NCBI RefSeq assembly: GCF_937898475.1
Contig: NZ_CALEJS010000042.1
Location: forward strand, 248,001-312,000
From: an uncultured Chitinophaga sp.
Lineage (GTDB): Bacteria; Bacteroidota; Bacteroidia; Chitinophagales; Chitinophagaceae
DNA length: 64,000 nt
Direction: 5' to 3'
The notes under the pieces are model-generated. The model was not told where the DNA came from, made no database searches, and saw only the letters and a program-made list of their open reading frames with translations. Positions within the stretch are counted from its first letter, which is position 1. The number at the start of each line of letters is the position of its first letter. This document shows, piece by piece, positions 15,772-24,310 of the stretch. Made by a program: the position numbers and the translations under genes.

Positions 15772-17115
15772 GTGAAGAAGTTTATTGAAACAATAAAGAA
15801 CATCTGGAGTATAGAAGACCTGCGTAAACGCATTCTTACCACGTTGCTCCTTGTCCTCGTATACCGCGTAGGATCCTACATCGTGTTACCCGGTATTGAT
15901 GCCAACGCCCTGCAGCAGTTTTCAGAGAAATCCAATCAGGGTATTCTGGGACTGTTCAATATGTTTGCGGGGGGCTCTTTTTCCAGGGCTTCCATTTTCG
16001 CGTTGGGGATCATGCCCTATATCTCCGCGTCTATCGCCATTCAGCTGCTAACTATAGCAGTGCCTTATTTCCAGAAACTGCAGAAAGAAGGTGAAAGCGG
16101 CAGAAAGAAGATCAACCAGTATACCCGTATATTAACCGTGTTCGTAACCGGTTTCCAGGCAAGTGCTTACGTGGCTTATCTGAAAAATCAATCTGCCGGC
16201 GCTATCATCCCTCAATACAGTGCATTCCTTTTCTGGCTGTCCACAACAGTTGTTCTTACAGCAGGTACCCTGTTTGTAATGTGGCTGGGTGAGAAGGTTA
16301 CAGATAAAGGGATCGGTAACGGTACTTCCTTGATCATCATGGTGGGTATCCTTGCCCGTCTGCCCCAGGCATTGATCCAGGAGTTCACCTCCAAAACAAC
16401 AGGTGGTGGCGGCGGCATGCTGGTATTCCTGATAGAGCTGGCCGTATTTATCCTGATCACGATCGGGTTGATATTGCTGGTACAAGGCACGCGTAAGATA
16501 CCTGTCAACTATGCCAAGCGCATAGTAGGTAACAAGCAGTATGGCGGTGTACGCCAGTTCATCCCCCTGAAGGTGAACGCTGCCGGTGTAATGCCGATCA
16601 TCTTTGCGCAGGCTATTATGTTTATCCCTGCAACCGCTATCGGCTTCGCCACTTCTTCTGAGAGTGCTTCAGGATTCATCCGCATATTCAGCGACCATAC
16701 AAATGGTTATTATAACCTGATCTATGCTGTACTGGTAATAGTATTCACTTATTTTTATACTGCTTTGATCTTCAACCCCAACCAGATGGCGGAAGAAATG
16801 AAGCGGAACAACGGGTTCATCCCCGGTGTAAAACCTGGTAAGGCTACCGCTGATTATATCGGCGCTGTAATGGACCGTATTACCCTTCCCGGTGCCTTTT
16901 TCCTGGCGCTGGTAGGTATATTGCCTGGTATAGCAGCTGCCCTGCGTATCAACAGTAATTTCGCCTCTTTCTTTGGCGGCACCTCCCTCCTGATCATGGT
17001 AGGGGTGATACTGGATACCCTGCAGCAGATCGAAAGCCAGTTGCTGATGCGCCATTACGACGGCCTAATGAGCTCCGGCCGTATAAAAGGCAGAACTGCT
17101 CCGGCTAATGTGTAG
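15772..17115 (+). CDS. secY: Protein translocase subunit SecY
   Basis: SecY is the channel of the Sec translocon in the inner membrane. The 447-residue protein has the ten hydrophobic segments of the family, the plug and pore-ring region around LGIMPYISASIAIQLL, and the cytoplasmic loop with VGNKQYGGVRQFIPLKVN. The start is GTG at 15772 (reads MKKFIETIKNIW). No in-frame ATG nearby gives a better start. A hairpin made of AAGGTC words follows. Confidence 0.97.
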   Translation: MKKFIETIKNIWSIEDLRKRILTTLLLVLVYRVGSYIVLPGIDANALQQFSEKSNQGILGLFNMFAGGSFSRASIFALGIMPYISASIAIQLLTIAVPYFQKLQKEGESGRKKINQYTRILTVFVTGFQASAYVAYLKNQSAGAIIPQYSAFLFWLSTTVVLTAGTLFVMWLGEKVTDKGIGNGTSLIIMVGILARLPQALIQEFTSKTTGGGGGMLVFLIELAVFILITIGLILLVQGTRKIPVNYAKRIVGNKQYGGVRQFIPLKVNAAGVMPIIFAQAIMFIPATAIGFATSSESASGFIRIFSDHTNGYYNLIYAVLVIVFTYFYTALIFNPNQMAEEMKRNNGFIPGVKPGKATADYIGAVMDRITLPGAFFLALVGILPGIAAALRINSNFASFFGGTSLLIMVGVILDTLQQIESQLLMRHYDGLMSSGRIKGRTAPANV

Positions 17116-17139
17116 GCTAATCATTTAATTACATAAAGG

Positions 17140-17189
17140 CACAAGGTCAGAAGGTCTTACCAGTTTATAAGAGGCCTTTTGACCTTGTG
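17140..17189 (+). promoter_or_regulatory. Hairpin between secY and map
   Basis: CACAAGGTCA and TGACCTTGTG form a perfect 10-bp outer stem; GAAGGTCTTA pairs with TAAGAGGCCTTT inside it. The word AAGGTC is reiterated on one arm and its complement GACCTT on the other. There is no T-tract. Confidence 0.55.
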
Positions 17190-17216
17190 ACATTGTGACC
17201 TTTTGGAGAAGATATC

Positions 17217-18017
17217 ATGATCCATTACAAGAACAGAGAGGAAATAGAGTTAATGCGTAAAAGCGCATTGCTGGTAAGCGCCACACTGGAAGAGGTGGCA
17301 AAAACACTTAAACCGGGGATGACTACCCTGGATGTGGACAGGCTGGCGGATCAGTTTATTCGTGATAACGGCGCGGTTCCTTCGTTTAAGGATTACCGTG
17401 GTTATCCCAAGAGTACCTGTATCTCTGTGAACGATGAGGTGGTGCATGGCATTCCCAATGCTTATGTGTTGCAGGATGGAGACATCGTATCAGTGGATGT
17501 GGGTGTATATCTCAATGGTTTTCATGGAGACAGTGCTTATACCTTTGCAATAGGCAACGTGAAAGCAGAGGTGTTACAGTTGATGGCTGCCACCAAATCT
17601 GCATTGTACCGCGGCATTGAAAAGGCAGTAGCTGGGAACAGGGTAGGAGATATTGCCTTCGCCATCCAGGAATATGCTGAGAAAGAACGTGGATATGGCG
17701 TTGTGCGCGAGCTTGTAGGACATGGGGTTGGGAAGCATCTGCATGAGGATCCCCAGGTGCCTAATTATGGAAAAAGGGGAAGCGGGCCTATCCTGAAAGA
17801 AGGATTGGTGATCGCCATAGAGCCTATGGTAAACCTCGGTTCCAAGGATGTGGCGTATATGGATGATGGTTGGACGGTAGCTACCCGCGATGAACAGCCT
17901 TCTGTGCACTATGAGCATACGGTGGCGGTGATGAAAGGTAAAGCAGACGTACTTTCCAGCTTTGCCGGTATTGAAAGAGCAGAGAAGGAGAATACAGCTT
18001 TGAATTCCAGCTATTAA
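17217..18017 (+). CDS. map: Methionine aminopeptidase, type I
   Basis: This enzyme removes the initiator methionine from nascent proteins. The 266-residue protein has the pita-bread fold without an N-terminal zinc-finger extension (type Ia). The five metal ligands can be placed: Asp in SVDVG, Asp in HGDSAYTF, His in VGHGVGKHLHEDP, Glu in AIEPM and Glu in HYEHTVAV. It follows secY as in most Bacteroidota spc operons. The last 20 residues are a non-conserved tail. Confidence 0.96.
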   Translation: MIHYKNREEIELMRKSALLVSATLEEVAKTLKPGMTTLDVDRLADQFIRDNGAVPSFKDYRGYPKSTCISVNDEVVHGIPNAYVLQDGDIVSVDVGVYLNGFHGDSAYTFAIGNVKAEVLQLMAATKSALYRGIEKAVAGNRVGDIAFAIQEYAEKERGYGVVRELVGHGVGKHLHEDPQVPNYGKRGSGPILKEGLVIAIEPMVNLGSKDVAYMDDGWTVATRDEQPSVHYEHTVAVMKGKADVLSSFAGIERAEKENTALNSSY

Positions 18018-18134
18018 CAAATAGAGGGTTATTGATAAGTAAAAGTAGGTAGTGATTGGAAAGGGGGGAGGAAACGAGGTTTTCCGCGGAAATTATCGAT
18101 TATTCAACGCTATTATTAATTAATTTTGGGAAAT

Positions 18135-18166
18135 TTTTCGATTTCAAAAGATTTTAGCTATCTTTG
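18135..18166 (+). promoter_or_regulatory. Internal operon promoter before infA
   Basis: TTTT at 18135-18138 and TATCTTTG at 18159-18166 are separated by 20 bases, and the transcript would start about 12 bases before the infA ATG. It would drive infA-rpmJ-rpsM-rpsK-rpsD-rpoA-rplQ. Confidence 0.75.
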
Positions 18167-18183
18167 CAGTCCTAAAAATTTTT

Positions 18184-18402
18184 ATGGCAAAACAGGCACT
18201 CATTAAACAGGATGGAATTATACTGGAAGCCTTGTCTAACGCTATGTTCCGTGTAAAATTGGAGAATGGGCATGAGATATTGGCGACTATTTCTGGGAAA
18301 ATGAGAATGCACTACATACGAATTTTGCCTGGAGATAAGGTAGGCGTTGAGATGAGCCCGTATGATCTGTCGAGAGGAAGAATAATATTCCGTTATAAAT
18401 AA
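18184..18402 (+). CDS. infA: Translation initiation factor IF-1
   Basis: IF-1 binds the A site of the 30S subunit during initiation. The 72-residue OB-fold protein is of exact family length, with LEALSNAMFRVKLENGHE and SGKMRMHYIRILPGDKV. It begins the alpha part of the cluster and has its own promoter with a very short leader. Confidence 0.98.
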   Translation: MAKQALIKQDGIILEALSNAMFRVKLENGHEILATISGKMRMHYIRILPGDKVGVEMSPYDLSRGRIIFRYK

Positions 18403-18423
18403 CACAACTTAATTCTTAACAAT

Positions 18424-18540
18424 ATGAAGGTAAGAGCTTCCATCAAGAAGAGAAGTGCAGATTGCAAGATAGTGCGTAGAAAGGGCAAATTGTTGGTGAT
18501 CAACAAAAAGAACCCCCGCTTCAAACAACGCCAGGGATAA
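18424..18540 (+). CDS. rpmJ: 50S ribosomal protein L36 (bL36), zinc-site-deficient form
   Basis: This 38-residue protein was found by translating the gap between infA and rpsM. It begins MKVRASIKKRSADC and ends NPRFKQRQG. The zinc-binding form of L36 has three Cys and one His. Here only Cys14 remains, Ser is at 11, Asn at 27, and Phe replaces the His near position 33, so it is the zinc-independent (C-minus) type. It starts 21 bases after infA. Confidence 0.95.
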   Translation: MKVRASIKKRSADCKIVRRKGKLLVINKKNPRFKQRQG

Positions 18541-18579
18541 TTCAGATTAATTAAAACACGTAAATTTTAAAATAGCAAT

Positions 18580-18960
18580 ATGGCACGTATAGCCGGTATA
18601 GATCTTCCTAAGAATAAAAGAGGAGAAATAGGCCTCACCTATATCTATGGTATAGGCCGTTCTACCGCTCAATACATCCTGACCAAATCAGGTATTGACT
18701 TTAACAAGAAGGTAAAGGATTGGAATGATGATGATCAGGCAGCCATCCGTAACGTCATCAACAATGAGTTCAAGGTAGAGGGCCAGCTTCGTTCTGAGGT
18801 GCAGATGAATATCAAGCGTTTGCTGGATATTGCCTGCTACCGCGGTCTGCGTCATAGAAAAGGCTTACCGGTTAGAGGCCAGCGTACCCGTACCAACAGC
18901 CGTACCCGTAAAGGTAAGCGTAAGACAGTTGCTGGTAAGAAAAAGGCACCTAAGAAATAA
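18580..18960 (+). CDS. rpsM: 30S ribosomal protein S13 (uS13)
   Basis: S13 forms inter-subunit bridges and contacts the P-site tRNA through its tail. The 126-residue protein begins MARIAGIDLPKNKRGEIG and contains CYRGLRHRKGLPVRGQRT followed by the Lys/Arg-rich end. A spacer hairpin of the AATTTGGAA type follows. Confidence 0.98.
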   Translation: MARIAGIDLPKNKRGEIGLTYIYGIGRSTAQYILTKSGIDFNKKVKDWNDDDQAAIRNVINNEFKVEGQLRSEVQMNIKRLLDIACYRGLRHRKGLPVRGQRTRTNSRTRKGKRKTVAGKKKAPKK

Positions 18961-19052
18961 TCTTGACATTATAAATAACCAGTTCCAGTTTCCCAGGATT
19001 ATATGCATGGTAAGTGGAACGGGGAAATTGGAATTCGGAATTTTAAATTATT

Positions 19053-19454
19053 ATGGCAAAAGCATCCAATACAAAAACTGCTGCTAATAAGAAGAGGGTA
19101 GTAAAAGTAGATAACTACGGAGATGTACACATTTCCGCCAGTTTTAACAATATCATTGTTAGCATTACCAACAAGCAGGGTCAGGTGATCTCCTGGTCTT
19201 CTGCAGGTAAGATGGGCTTCAAGGGTTCTAAAAAGAATACTCCTTACGCTGCCCAGCTGGCTGCTTCTGATGCTGCGAAGACCGCCTTTGATGCTGGTCT
19301 GAAAAGAGCAGACGTATTTGTAAAAGGCCCCGGCGCCGGACGTGAAAGCGCTATCCGTGCTATCGCGAACTCCGGTATCGAAGTGAGCATGATCAAGGAC
19401 GTTACGCCCTTACCGCATAACGGTTGCCGTCCTCCAAAGAAAAGAAGAGTGTAG
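19053..19454 (+). CDS. rpsK: 30S ribosomal protein S11 (uS11)
   Basis: S11 forms the platform of the 30S subunit with S18 and S6. The 133-residue protein has VHISASFNNIIVSITNKQG, GPGAGRESAIRAI and the final DVTPLPHNGCRPPKKRRV. Length is normal. It is followed by one of the best spacer hairpins in the cluster. Confidence 0.98.
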   Translation: MAKASNTKTAANKKRVVKVDNYGDVHISASFNNIIVSITNKQGQVISWSSAGKMGFKGSKKNTPYAAQLAASDAAKTAFDAGLKRADVFVKGPGAGRESAIRAIANSGIEVSMIKDVTPLPHNGCRPPKKRRV

Positions 19455-19464
19455 GAATCACAAT

Positions 19465-19520
19465 ATCCAAATTCCAAATGCCAAATTCCCATCCGGGGTT
19501 TGGTATTTGGAATTTGGGAT
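19465..19520 (+). repeat. Long spacer hairpin between rpsK and rpsD
   Basis: An about 21-bp imperfect stem pairs 19465-19485 with 19499-19520 (one wobble, one bulge). The arms read ATCCAAATTCCAAATG on one side and ATTTGGAATTTGGGAT on the other. It belongs to the same word family as the spacers at 8213-8281, 14884-14920, 18979-19038 and 55289-55334. Confidence 0.7.
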
Positions 19521-19608
19521 TTATATTTAATAAACAATGGGTGTATGATCGGGTTTAAGATTTTTTAATGATCATACATCGGAACTAAAAAATCTAACAA
19601 AAAACAAC

Positions 19609-20214
19609 ATGGCAAGGTACACAGGACCAAAGACCAAAATCTCCAGGATTTTTGGAGAGCCGATTTTAGGCAATGGCAAGTATTTAGGTAAGAACAGCAA
19701 CCCTCCGGGCCAGCATGGCGCCACCCGTAAGCGTAAACAACTGGGTGAGTATGCACTGCAACTGCGTGAAAAGCAAAAGGCGAAATACACTTACGGTGTA
19801 CTGGAGCGCCAGTTTGCTAACCTGTTCGAAGAGGCTAACCGCCGTAAAGGTGTAACCGGTGAGGTATTGATCAAATTGCTGGAAGCACGTCTTGACAACA
19901 CCGTATTCCGTTTAGGCATTGCGCCTTCCCGCCCCGCTGCCCGTCAGCTGGTTTCTCACAAGCACATCACTGTTAACGGACAGGTAGTGAACATACCTTC
20001 TTATCAGCTGAAACCCGGTGATATCATCGGATTGAAAGGAAAGACCGCTGCTAACACTGCCCTGACCAGCGTTATTCGCGGTAAGAACCCCAAGTTCAGC
20101 TGGCTGGATTGGAATGAGAAGGATATGAAAGGTACTTTCATCGCCTATCCTGAAAGAGAGAGCGTTCCTGAAAATATCAAGGAACAACTGATAGTGGAAT
20201 TGTACTCTAAATAA
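19609..20214 (+). CDS. rpsD: 30S ribosomal protein S4 (uS4)
   Basis: S4 nucleates 30S assembly. The 201-residue protein has the N-terminal MARYTGPKTKISRIFGEP and the S4 RNA-binding domain with RLDNTVFRLGIAPSRPAARQ and HITVNGQVVNIPSY. The N-terminal zinc-binding cysteines found in some S4 proteins are absent. Confidence 0.98.
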   Translation: MARYTGPKTKISRIFGEPILGNGKYLGKNSNPPGQHGATRKRKQLGEYALQLREKQKAKYTYGVLERQFANLFEEANRRKGVTGEVLIKLLEARLDNTVFRLGIAPSRPAARQLVSHKHITVNGQVVNIPSYQLKPGDIIGLKGKTAANTALTSVIRGKNPKFSWLDWNEKDMKGTFIAYPERESVPENIKEQLIVELYSK

Positions 20215-20237
20215 TAACTTATAAACTACAAATAGCA

Positions 20238-21233
20238 ATGGCAATTCTTAATTTCCAAAAGCCTGATAAGATCGTTTTGCAGAAGTCAACCGACTTTGAA
20301 GCACAATTCGAATTCCGGCCATTAGAACCAGGTTATGGTGTGACCATCGGTAATGCGCTCCGTCGCGTATTGCTGTCGTCATTGGAGGGCTATGCCATTG
20401 TAGGAATAAAAATAGAAGGTGCCGATCACGAGTTTGCTACGTTGAAAGGTGTTACCGAAGATGTTACTGAGATCATCCTGAACCTGAAGCAGGTGCGTTT
20501 CAAGAAGATCGTGGAAAATGAAGTGAATAACGAAAAGATCCAGATCTCCATCAAAGGTAAAACTGAGTTCAAGGCGGATATGATCGAGAAAGCCACCAGC
20601 GCTTTCCAGATCATGAACCCTGAGCTGCTGATCTGCACACTGGATCCTTCTGCCAAACTGGATATTGAACTTACTATCGGTAAAGGCCGTGGTTATGTGC
20701 CAGCTGAGGAGAACAAACCGAAGGATGCTGTGTTTGGCTATATCGCCATCGATTCTGTTTTTACCCCTATCAAAAACGTAAAGTACAGCATTGAAAATAC
20801 CCGTGTGGAGCAGAAGACCGACTATGAGAAATTGATCATGGAAGTGGTTACAGACGGTACTATCCACCCGGAAGAGGCTGTAAAACAAGCCTCCCGTATT
20901 CTGATCCAGCACCTGATGATCATCACTGATGAAAACATCAGCTTTGATACCAAGGACACTGAGAAAGAAGACGTGGTAGACGAACAAACGCTGCAGCTGC
21001 GTAAAATACTGAAAACGCCGCTGGAAGACCTGGACCTGAGCGTTCGCGCCTTTAACTGCCTCAAGGCTGCCAAGATCAACTCCCTGAGTGAACTGGTGCA
21101 GTATGAGCAGGAAGAGCTGATGAAATTCAGAAACTTTGGTCAGAAATCACTGAGCGAGATCGAACAAGTGCTGAATGAAAGGGGCCTGCATTTTGGTATG
21201 GATCTTTCCAAACTGAAACTGGAAGAAGAATAA
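20238..21233 (+). CDS. rpoA: RNA polymerase alpha subunit
   Basis: Alpha dimerises to start core polymerase assembly, and its C-terminal domain contacts DNA and activators. The 331-residue protein has the N-terminal domain with GYGVTIGNALRRVLLSSLEG (residues about 32-51) and the C-terminal domain from about residue 255 with SVRAFNCLKAAKINSLSELV and FGQKSLSEIEQVL. It starts 24 bases after rpsD. Confidence 0.98.
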   Translation: MAILNFQKPDKIVLQKSTDFEAQFEFRPLEPGYGVTIGNALRRVLLSSLEGYAIVGIKIEGADHEFATLKGVTEDVTEIILNLKQVRFKKIVENEVNNEKIQISIKGKTEFKADMIEKATSAFQIMNPELLICTLDPSAKLDIELTIGKGRGYVPAEENKPKDAVFGYIAIDSVFTPIKNVKYSIENTRVEQKTDYEKLIMEVVTDGTIHPEEAVKQASRILIQHLMIITDENISFDTKDTEKEDVVDEQTLQLRKILKTPLEDLDLSVRAFNCLKAAKINSLSELVQYEQEELMKFRNFGQKSLSEIEQVLNERGLHFGMDLSKLKLEEE

Positions 21234-21244
21234 TCTTAGAAATG

Positions 21245-21287
21245 TTAGCGGTCAGCATTAGGTACATCGCCTATAACTGACCGCTAA
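21245..21287 (+). promoter_or_regulatory. Hairpin between rpoA and rplQ
   Basis: TTAGCGGTCAG and CTGACCGCTAA form a perfect 11-bp stem with a 21-base loop. It is followed by AAAGTTTAAT, not a T-run. It may limit expression of rplQ or mark an RNA processing site. Confidence 0.55.
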
Positions 21288-21355
21288 AAGTTTAATAACA
21301 ATCATAAGTACCCTGTAATTCCTGACACGGTACAGGGGAATAAAAATCAAATGTC

Positions 21356-21853
21356 ATGCGTCACAGAGTTAAATTAAATCATCTGGGAAGAACAGCTGCT
21401 CACCGTAAGAGCCTGTTATCTAACCTGGCTTGTGAACTGATCAGCCACAAACGTATCACTACTACCCTTGCTAAAGCAAAATCCCTGCGTGTATACGTAG
21501 AACCATTGCTGACAAGAGCTAAAACTGATAACACCCATAACCGCAGGATCGTGTTTAGCTACCTGCAGGATAAAGAAGCTATCAAGGAACTGTTTGGTGC
21601 TATCAGCGAGAAAATCGCCAGCCGTCCCGGAGGTTACACCCGTATCATTAAACTGGGTAAACGTATGGGCGATAACGCAGAAACAGCCCTGATCGAACTG
21701 GTAGACTTTAACGAGATCTATGGCAAGACAACTGAAAAAGCGCCTGCCAAGAGAACCCGTCGTGCCGGTGGGGCTAAAAAGAAAGCTGCAGAAGCTGGTG
21801 ATGAACAAGCTCCTGCTGCTGAAGGCAAATCTGAAGAAAAAGCAGCTGAGTAA
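21356..21853 (+). CDS. rplQ: 50S ribosomal protein L17 (bL17) with Lys/Ala-rich tail
   Basis: L17 sits near the tunnel exit. The 165-residue protein begins MRHRVKLNHLGRTAAHRK and has the family core to about residue 125 (FNEIYG). About 40 further residues, rich in Ala, Lys and Glu (KRTRRAGGAKKKAAEAG), form a low-complexity tail not found in the shorter E. coli protein. It is the last gene of the cluster and is followed by a strong terminator. Confidence 0.97.
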   Translation: MRHRVKLNHLGRTAAHRKSLLSNLACELISHKRITTTLAKAKSLRVYVEPLLTRAKTDNTHNRRIVFSYLQDKEAIKELFGAISEKIASRPGGYTRIIKLGKRMGDNAETALIELVDFNEIYGKTTEKAPAKRTRRAGGAKKKAAEAGDEQAPAAEGKSEEKAAE

Positions 21854-21878
21854 ACAACAGTTGCTCAATATTATACAG

Positions 21879-21910
21879 CGGACAAGGCATTTGCCTTGTC
21901 CGTTTTTTTT
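21879..21910 (+). terminator. Terminator of the ribosomal cluster
   Basis: CGGACAAGGC and GCCTTGTCCG form a perfect 10-bp stem with an ATTT loop, followed by eight T. This is a textbook intrinsic terminator. Confidence 0.92.
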
Positions 21911-21990
21911 AGAATGATACTTTCATTGTGTTGACATAGATTGTATTATTTTGTAATATAGCGGCTTGAAAATCCCTAATACCCGATCCT

Positions 21991-22815
21991 ATGAATTACC
22001 TGAGTTGCCAGCACTGCGGGCACTACAATGCATTAAGATCTGAATTCCTTACCTTTTGTGAAAGCTGCGGTAAGAAACTACCCAATACATATGCTGAATG
22101 GAAACAGAAGAATCCTGACAGCGGTTTTGAGGCGTTTCAGCGTGAGGTGGCGATATACATAGAAGAAGAAGTTTCGTCCAAACCCGGGTGGATGCAGCAG
22201 TATTTATGGCCGGCTGGCAGAAGGGGGCTTATACTTGCAGCTGTGCTGGTTTTTGCATTTGTGGCGGTTGCAGGCACCTATTTCGGGAAACAGGCGATGG
22301 TTACCTGGGGCTACCCTAAAATGGAGAAGTCCTGGCAGTATACTACCTGGCAAACCGTTACGATCGGTCGTCAGGCAATAGAAATCAGCACTCCCGTTCA
22401 TTTAAGCGTAAACGACAAACCTTTGCCCCAGGAACTGAGGAGTATGCTGGATTATGCGAAAAACTACCGGAACAGGGAGGACAAAGGGATGCAAATAACT
22501 GTAGACATGTACAGCTACCGGGAAAGTGTATCCAACAGCCTTGAGGAAGCTACTACCCTGGCTGCCAAAGAAATACAGGCAGAAGATGGCATTTCAGACC
22601 TCCAGTATACCTCTAACCCCCTGCCTCAGACCAATATTCAGGGCGTACTACAGGAAGGTAGCATGCTGTACAAGGGTGCGGTCAGGTTATCTTTTTACAA
22701 CCTGGTAATGGTGCGCGGGCAGCATCGCTGGCTGGTTGGCATCCGCTACCGTTCAGATGATCCTAACGGGCAGGAAGTGGCCAAACGAATATTCAACTCT
22801 GTTAAAGTGAAGTAA
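21991..22815 (+). CDS. Zinc-ribbon membrane protein of unknown function
   Basis: The 274-residue protein is not recognised. It has an N-terminal zinc ribbon (Cys6, Cys9, Cys23, Cys26 in CQHCG and CESCGKK), a cytoplasmic linker to about residue 74, one transmembrane helix at about 79-97, and a C-terminal domain of about 175 residues with no Cys that should lie in the periplasm. The C-terminal part has alternating strands (ITVDMYSYRE, AVRLSFYNLVMV, HRWLVGIRYR). It is a single gene between the ribosomal cluster and carA. A sensory or protein-interaction role is possible but unsupported. Confidence 0.7.
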   Translation: MNYLSCQHCGHYNALRSEFLTFCESCGKKLPNTYAEWKQKNPDSGFEAFQREVAIYIEEEVSSKPGWMQQYLWPAGRRGLILAAVLVFAFVAVAGTYFGKQAMVTWGYPKMEKSWQYTTWQTVTIGRQAIEISTPVHLSVNDKPLPQELRSMLDYAKNYRNREDKGMQITVDMYSYRESVSNSLEEATTLAAKEIQAEDGISDLQYTSNPLPQTNIQGVLQEGSMLYKGAVRLSFYNLVMVRGQHRWLVGIRYRSDDPNGQEVAKRIFNSVKVK

Positions 22816-22915
22816 AGGGAGAAATTTGTATAGTGAATAATGGTTATATCACGAGATAAATAGGTGGTACAGTTATCGCTATGTGATTAATGCATCATTA
22901 TTCATTATTAATGCC

Positions 22916-22923
22916 TAACTTTG
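22916..22923 (+). promoter_or_regulatory. Probable -7 promoter box of carA
   Basis: TAACTTTG, followed by CA, lies 31 bases before the carA ATG and fits TAnnTTTG. No convincing -33 box is seen. Confidence 0.5.
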
Positions 22924-22954
22924 CACGATTTTTTAAAAGAGTCTGAATAATACA

Positions 22955-24067
22955 ATGCCTCACACAAGACCCAGCCAACCGGCCATCTTATTATTGGATG
23001 ATGGTACGGTTTATCAAGGAAAAGCTTTTGGTATGATTGGTACCGCTGCCGGTGAGCTCTGCTTTAATACCGGTATGACTGGCTACCAGGAAGTATTTAC
23101 AGATCCTTCCTATAAGGGTCAGGTGCTGATCATGAATAACTGTTACGTTGGTAACTACGGTACCAAGAAAGATGATGTAGAGAGCAGCAGTGTAAAGATT
23201 AGCGGCCTTATCTGTAAGAACATTGCCCAGAATTATTCCCGCAAAATGGCAGATAGCTCATTGGAGCAATTCCTGGTGGAGAATAAACTGGTAGCGATCT
23301 ATGATGTGGATACCCGTGCACTGGTATCCCATATCCGCAGTAAGGGAGCTATGAACTGCATTATCTCATCTGAAACACTGGACGTAGAAAAACTGAAAGA
23401 GCAGCTGGCCAAGGTCCCTTCCATGGAAGGCCTGGCATTATGTGCAGAGGTATCTACAAAGGAAGCGTACAATATAGGCGATCCGGAGGCTCCTATCCGC
23501 ATTGCGGTATTGGACAACGGGGTAAAACGCAACATGTTAAAATGCCTGTCAGAAAAAGGCGCCTACCTGCAGGTATTTCCTACCAATACGCCTTTTGAAG
23601 AGTGCGAGCAGTTCAAGCCGCATGCTTATTTTATTTCCAATGGTCCTGGCGACCCGGCTCCTCTGACCTATGCAGTAGAAACGGTCAAAAAAGTATTGAA
23701 TGCAGAGCGTCCGCTCTTTGGTATTTGCCTGGGGCATCAATTGCTGGCATTAGCTAATAATATTCCTACTTATAAAATGCACCACGGTCACCGTGGTTTG
23801 AATCACCCGGTAAAAAACCTTACCACGGGCCGTTGCGAGATCACTACACAAAACCACGGTTTCGCAGTGGATCCTAAAGCTATCTCTGCCAGTAAAACGG
23901 TGGAAGTAACCCACGTGAACCTGAACGATGGTTCTATCGAAGGGATCCGTATAAAGGATAAGCCTGCTTTTTCAGTGCAGTACCATCCGGAATCTACCCC
24001 TGGCCCTTATGACTCCAGGTATCTGTTTGACGACTTCTTTACCATGATCAGGCAGTATATGTCATAA
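22955..24067 (+). CDS. carA: Carbamoyl-phosphate synthase small subunit
   Basis: CarA is the glutaminase subunit that supplies ammonia to CarB for carbamoyl phosphate, the precursor of arginine and pyrimidines. The 370-residue protein has the N-terminal CPSase domain with FNTGMTGYQEVFTDPSYKGQ and the class I glutamine amidotransferase domain. Its nucleophile Cys lies in FGICLGHQLL, and the His-Glu pair in FSVQYHPESTPGP. The large subunit carB is not in the window. The gene has its own promoter and a strong terminator. Confidence 0.97.
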   Translation: MPHTRPSQPAILLLDDGTVYQGKAFGMIGTAAGELCFNTGMTGYQEVFTDPSYKGQVLIMNNCYVGNYGTKKDDVESSSVKISGLICKNIAQNYSRKMADSSLEQFLVENKLVAIYDVDTRALVSHIRSKGAMNCIISSETLDVEKLKEQLAKVPSMEGLALCAEVSTKEAYNIGDPEAPIRIAVLDNGVKRNMLKCLSEKGAYLQVFPTNTPFEECEQFKPHAYFISNGPGDPAPLTYAVETVKKVLNAERPLFGICLGHQLLALANNIPTYKMHHGHRGLNHPVKNLTTGRCEITTQNHGFAVDPKAISASKTVEVTHVNLNDGSIEGIRIKDKPAFSVQYHPESTPGPYDSRYLFDDFFTMIRQYMS

Positions 24068-24107
24068 AGAGCGAAACATCTCAAATATTACGAGCAGTAT
24101 AATAGGT

Positions 24108-24136
24108 ACGGTCCCGAGGAGTCGGGACCGTTTCTT
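24108..24136. terminator. Terminator of carA
   Basis: ACGGTCCCGA and TCGGGACCGT form a perfect 10-bp stem with a GGAG loop, followed by TTCTTTT on the plus strand. On the minus strand it follows the second copy of the CATAACGTGGAATT motif. Confidence 0.85.
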
Positions 24137-24138
24137 TT

Positions 24139-24156
24139 AATTCCACGTTATGAAAA
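24139..24156. repeat. Direct repeat copy 1
   Basis: AATTCCACGTTATGAAAA, identical to 24352-24369. In both places a perfect GC-rich hairpin lies 7 to 11 bases to the left. Confidence 0.8.
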
Positions 24157-24310
24157 CAAGCGGATGGGCTCATGCTCTGCATAAACAGAACAGGCGGCAT
24201 CGCCGTTTCAATATGAGAGCAAAAATGCAGAAAAAAATCAGCTGGAAATTAGTACAAGTGATGAAGTACTCAATCTTGACGATAAATGGGAGATAATCAG
24301 GGATAAGAGC

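Noticed and set aside
24150..24296. 48-codon plus-strand frame starting in the 18-base repeat
   Set aside because: Basic, unfamiliar sequence; its start lies in a repeat that is better explained as part of an RNA or terminator module. No promoter precedes it, only the carA terminator.
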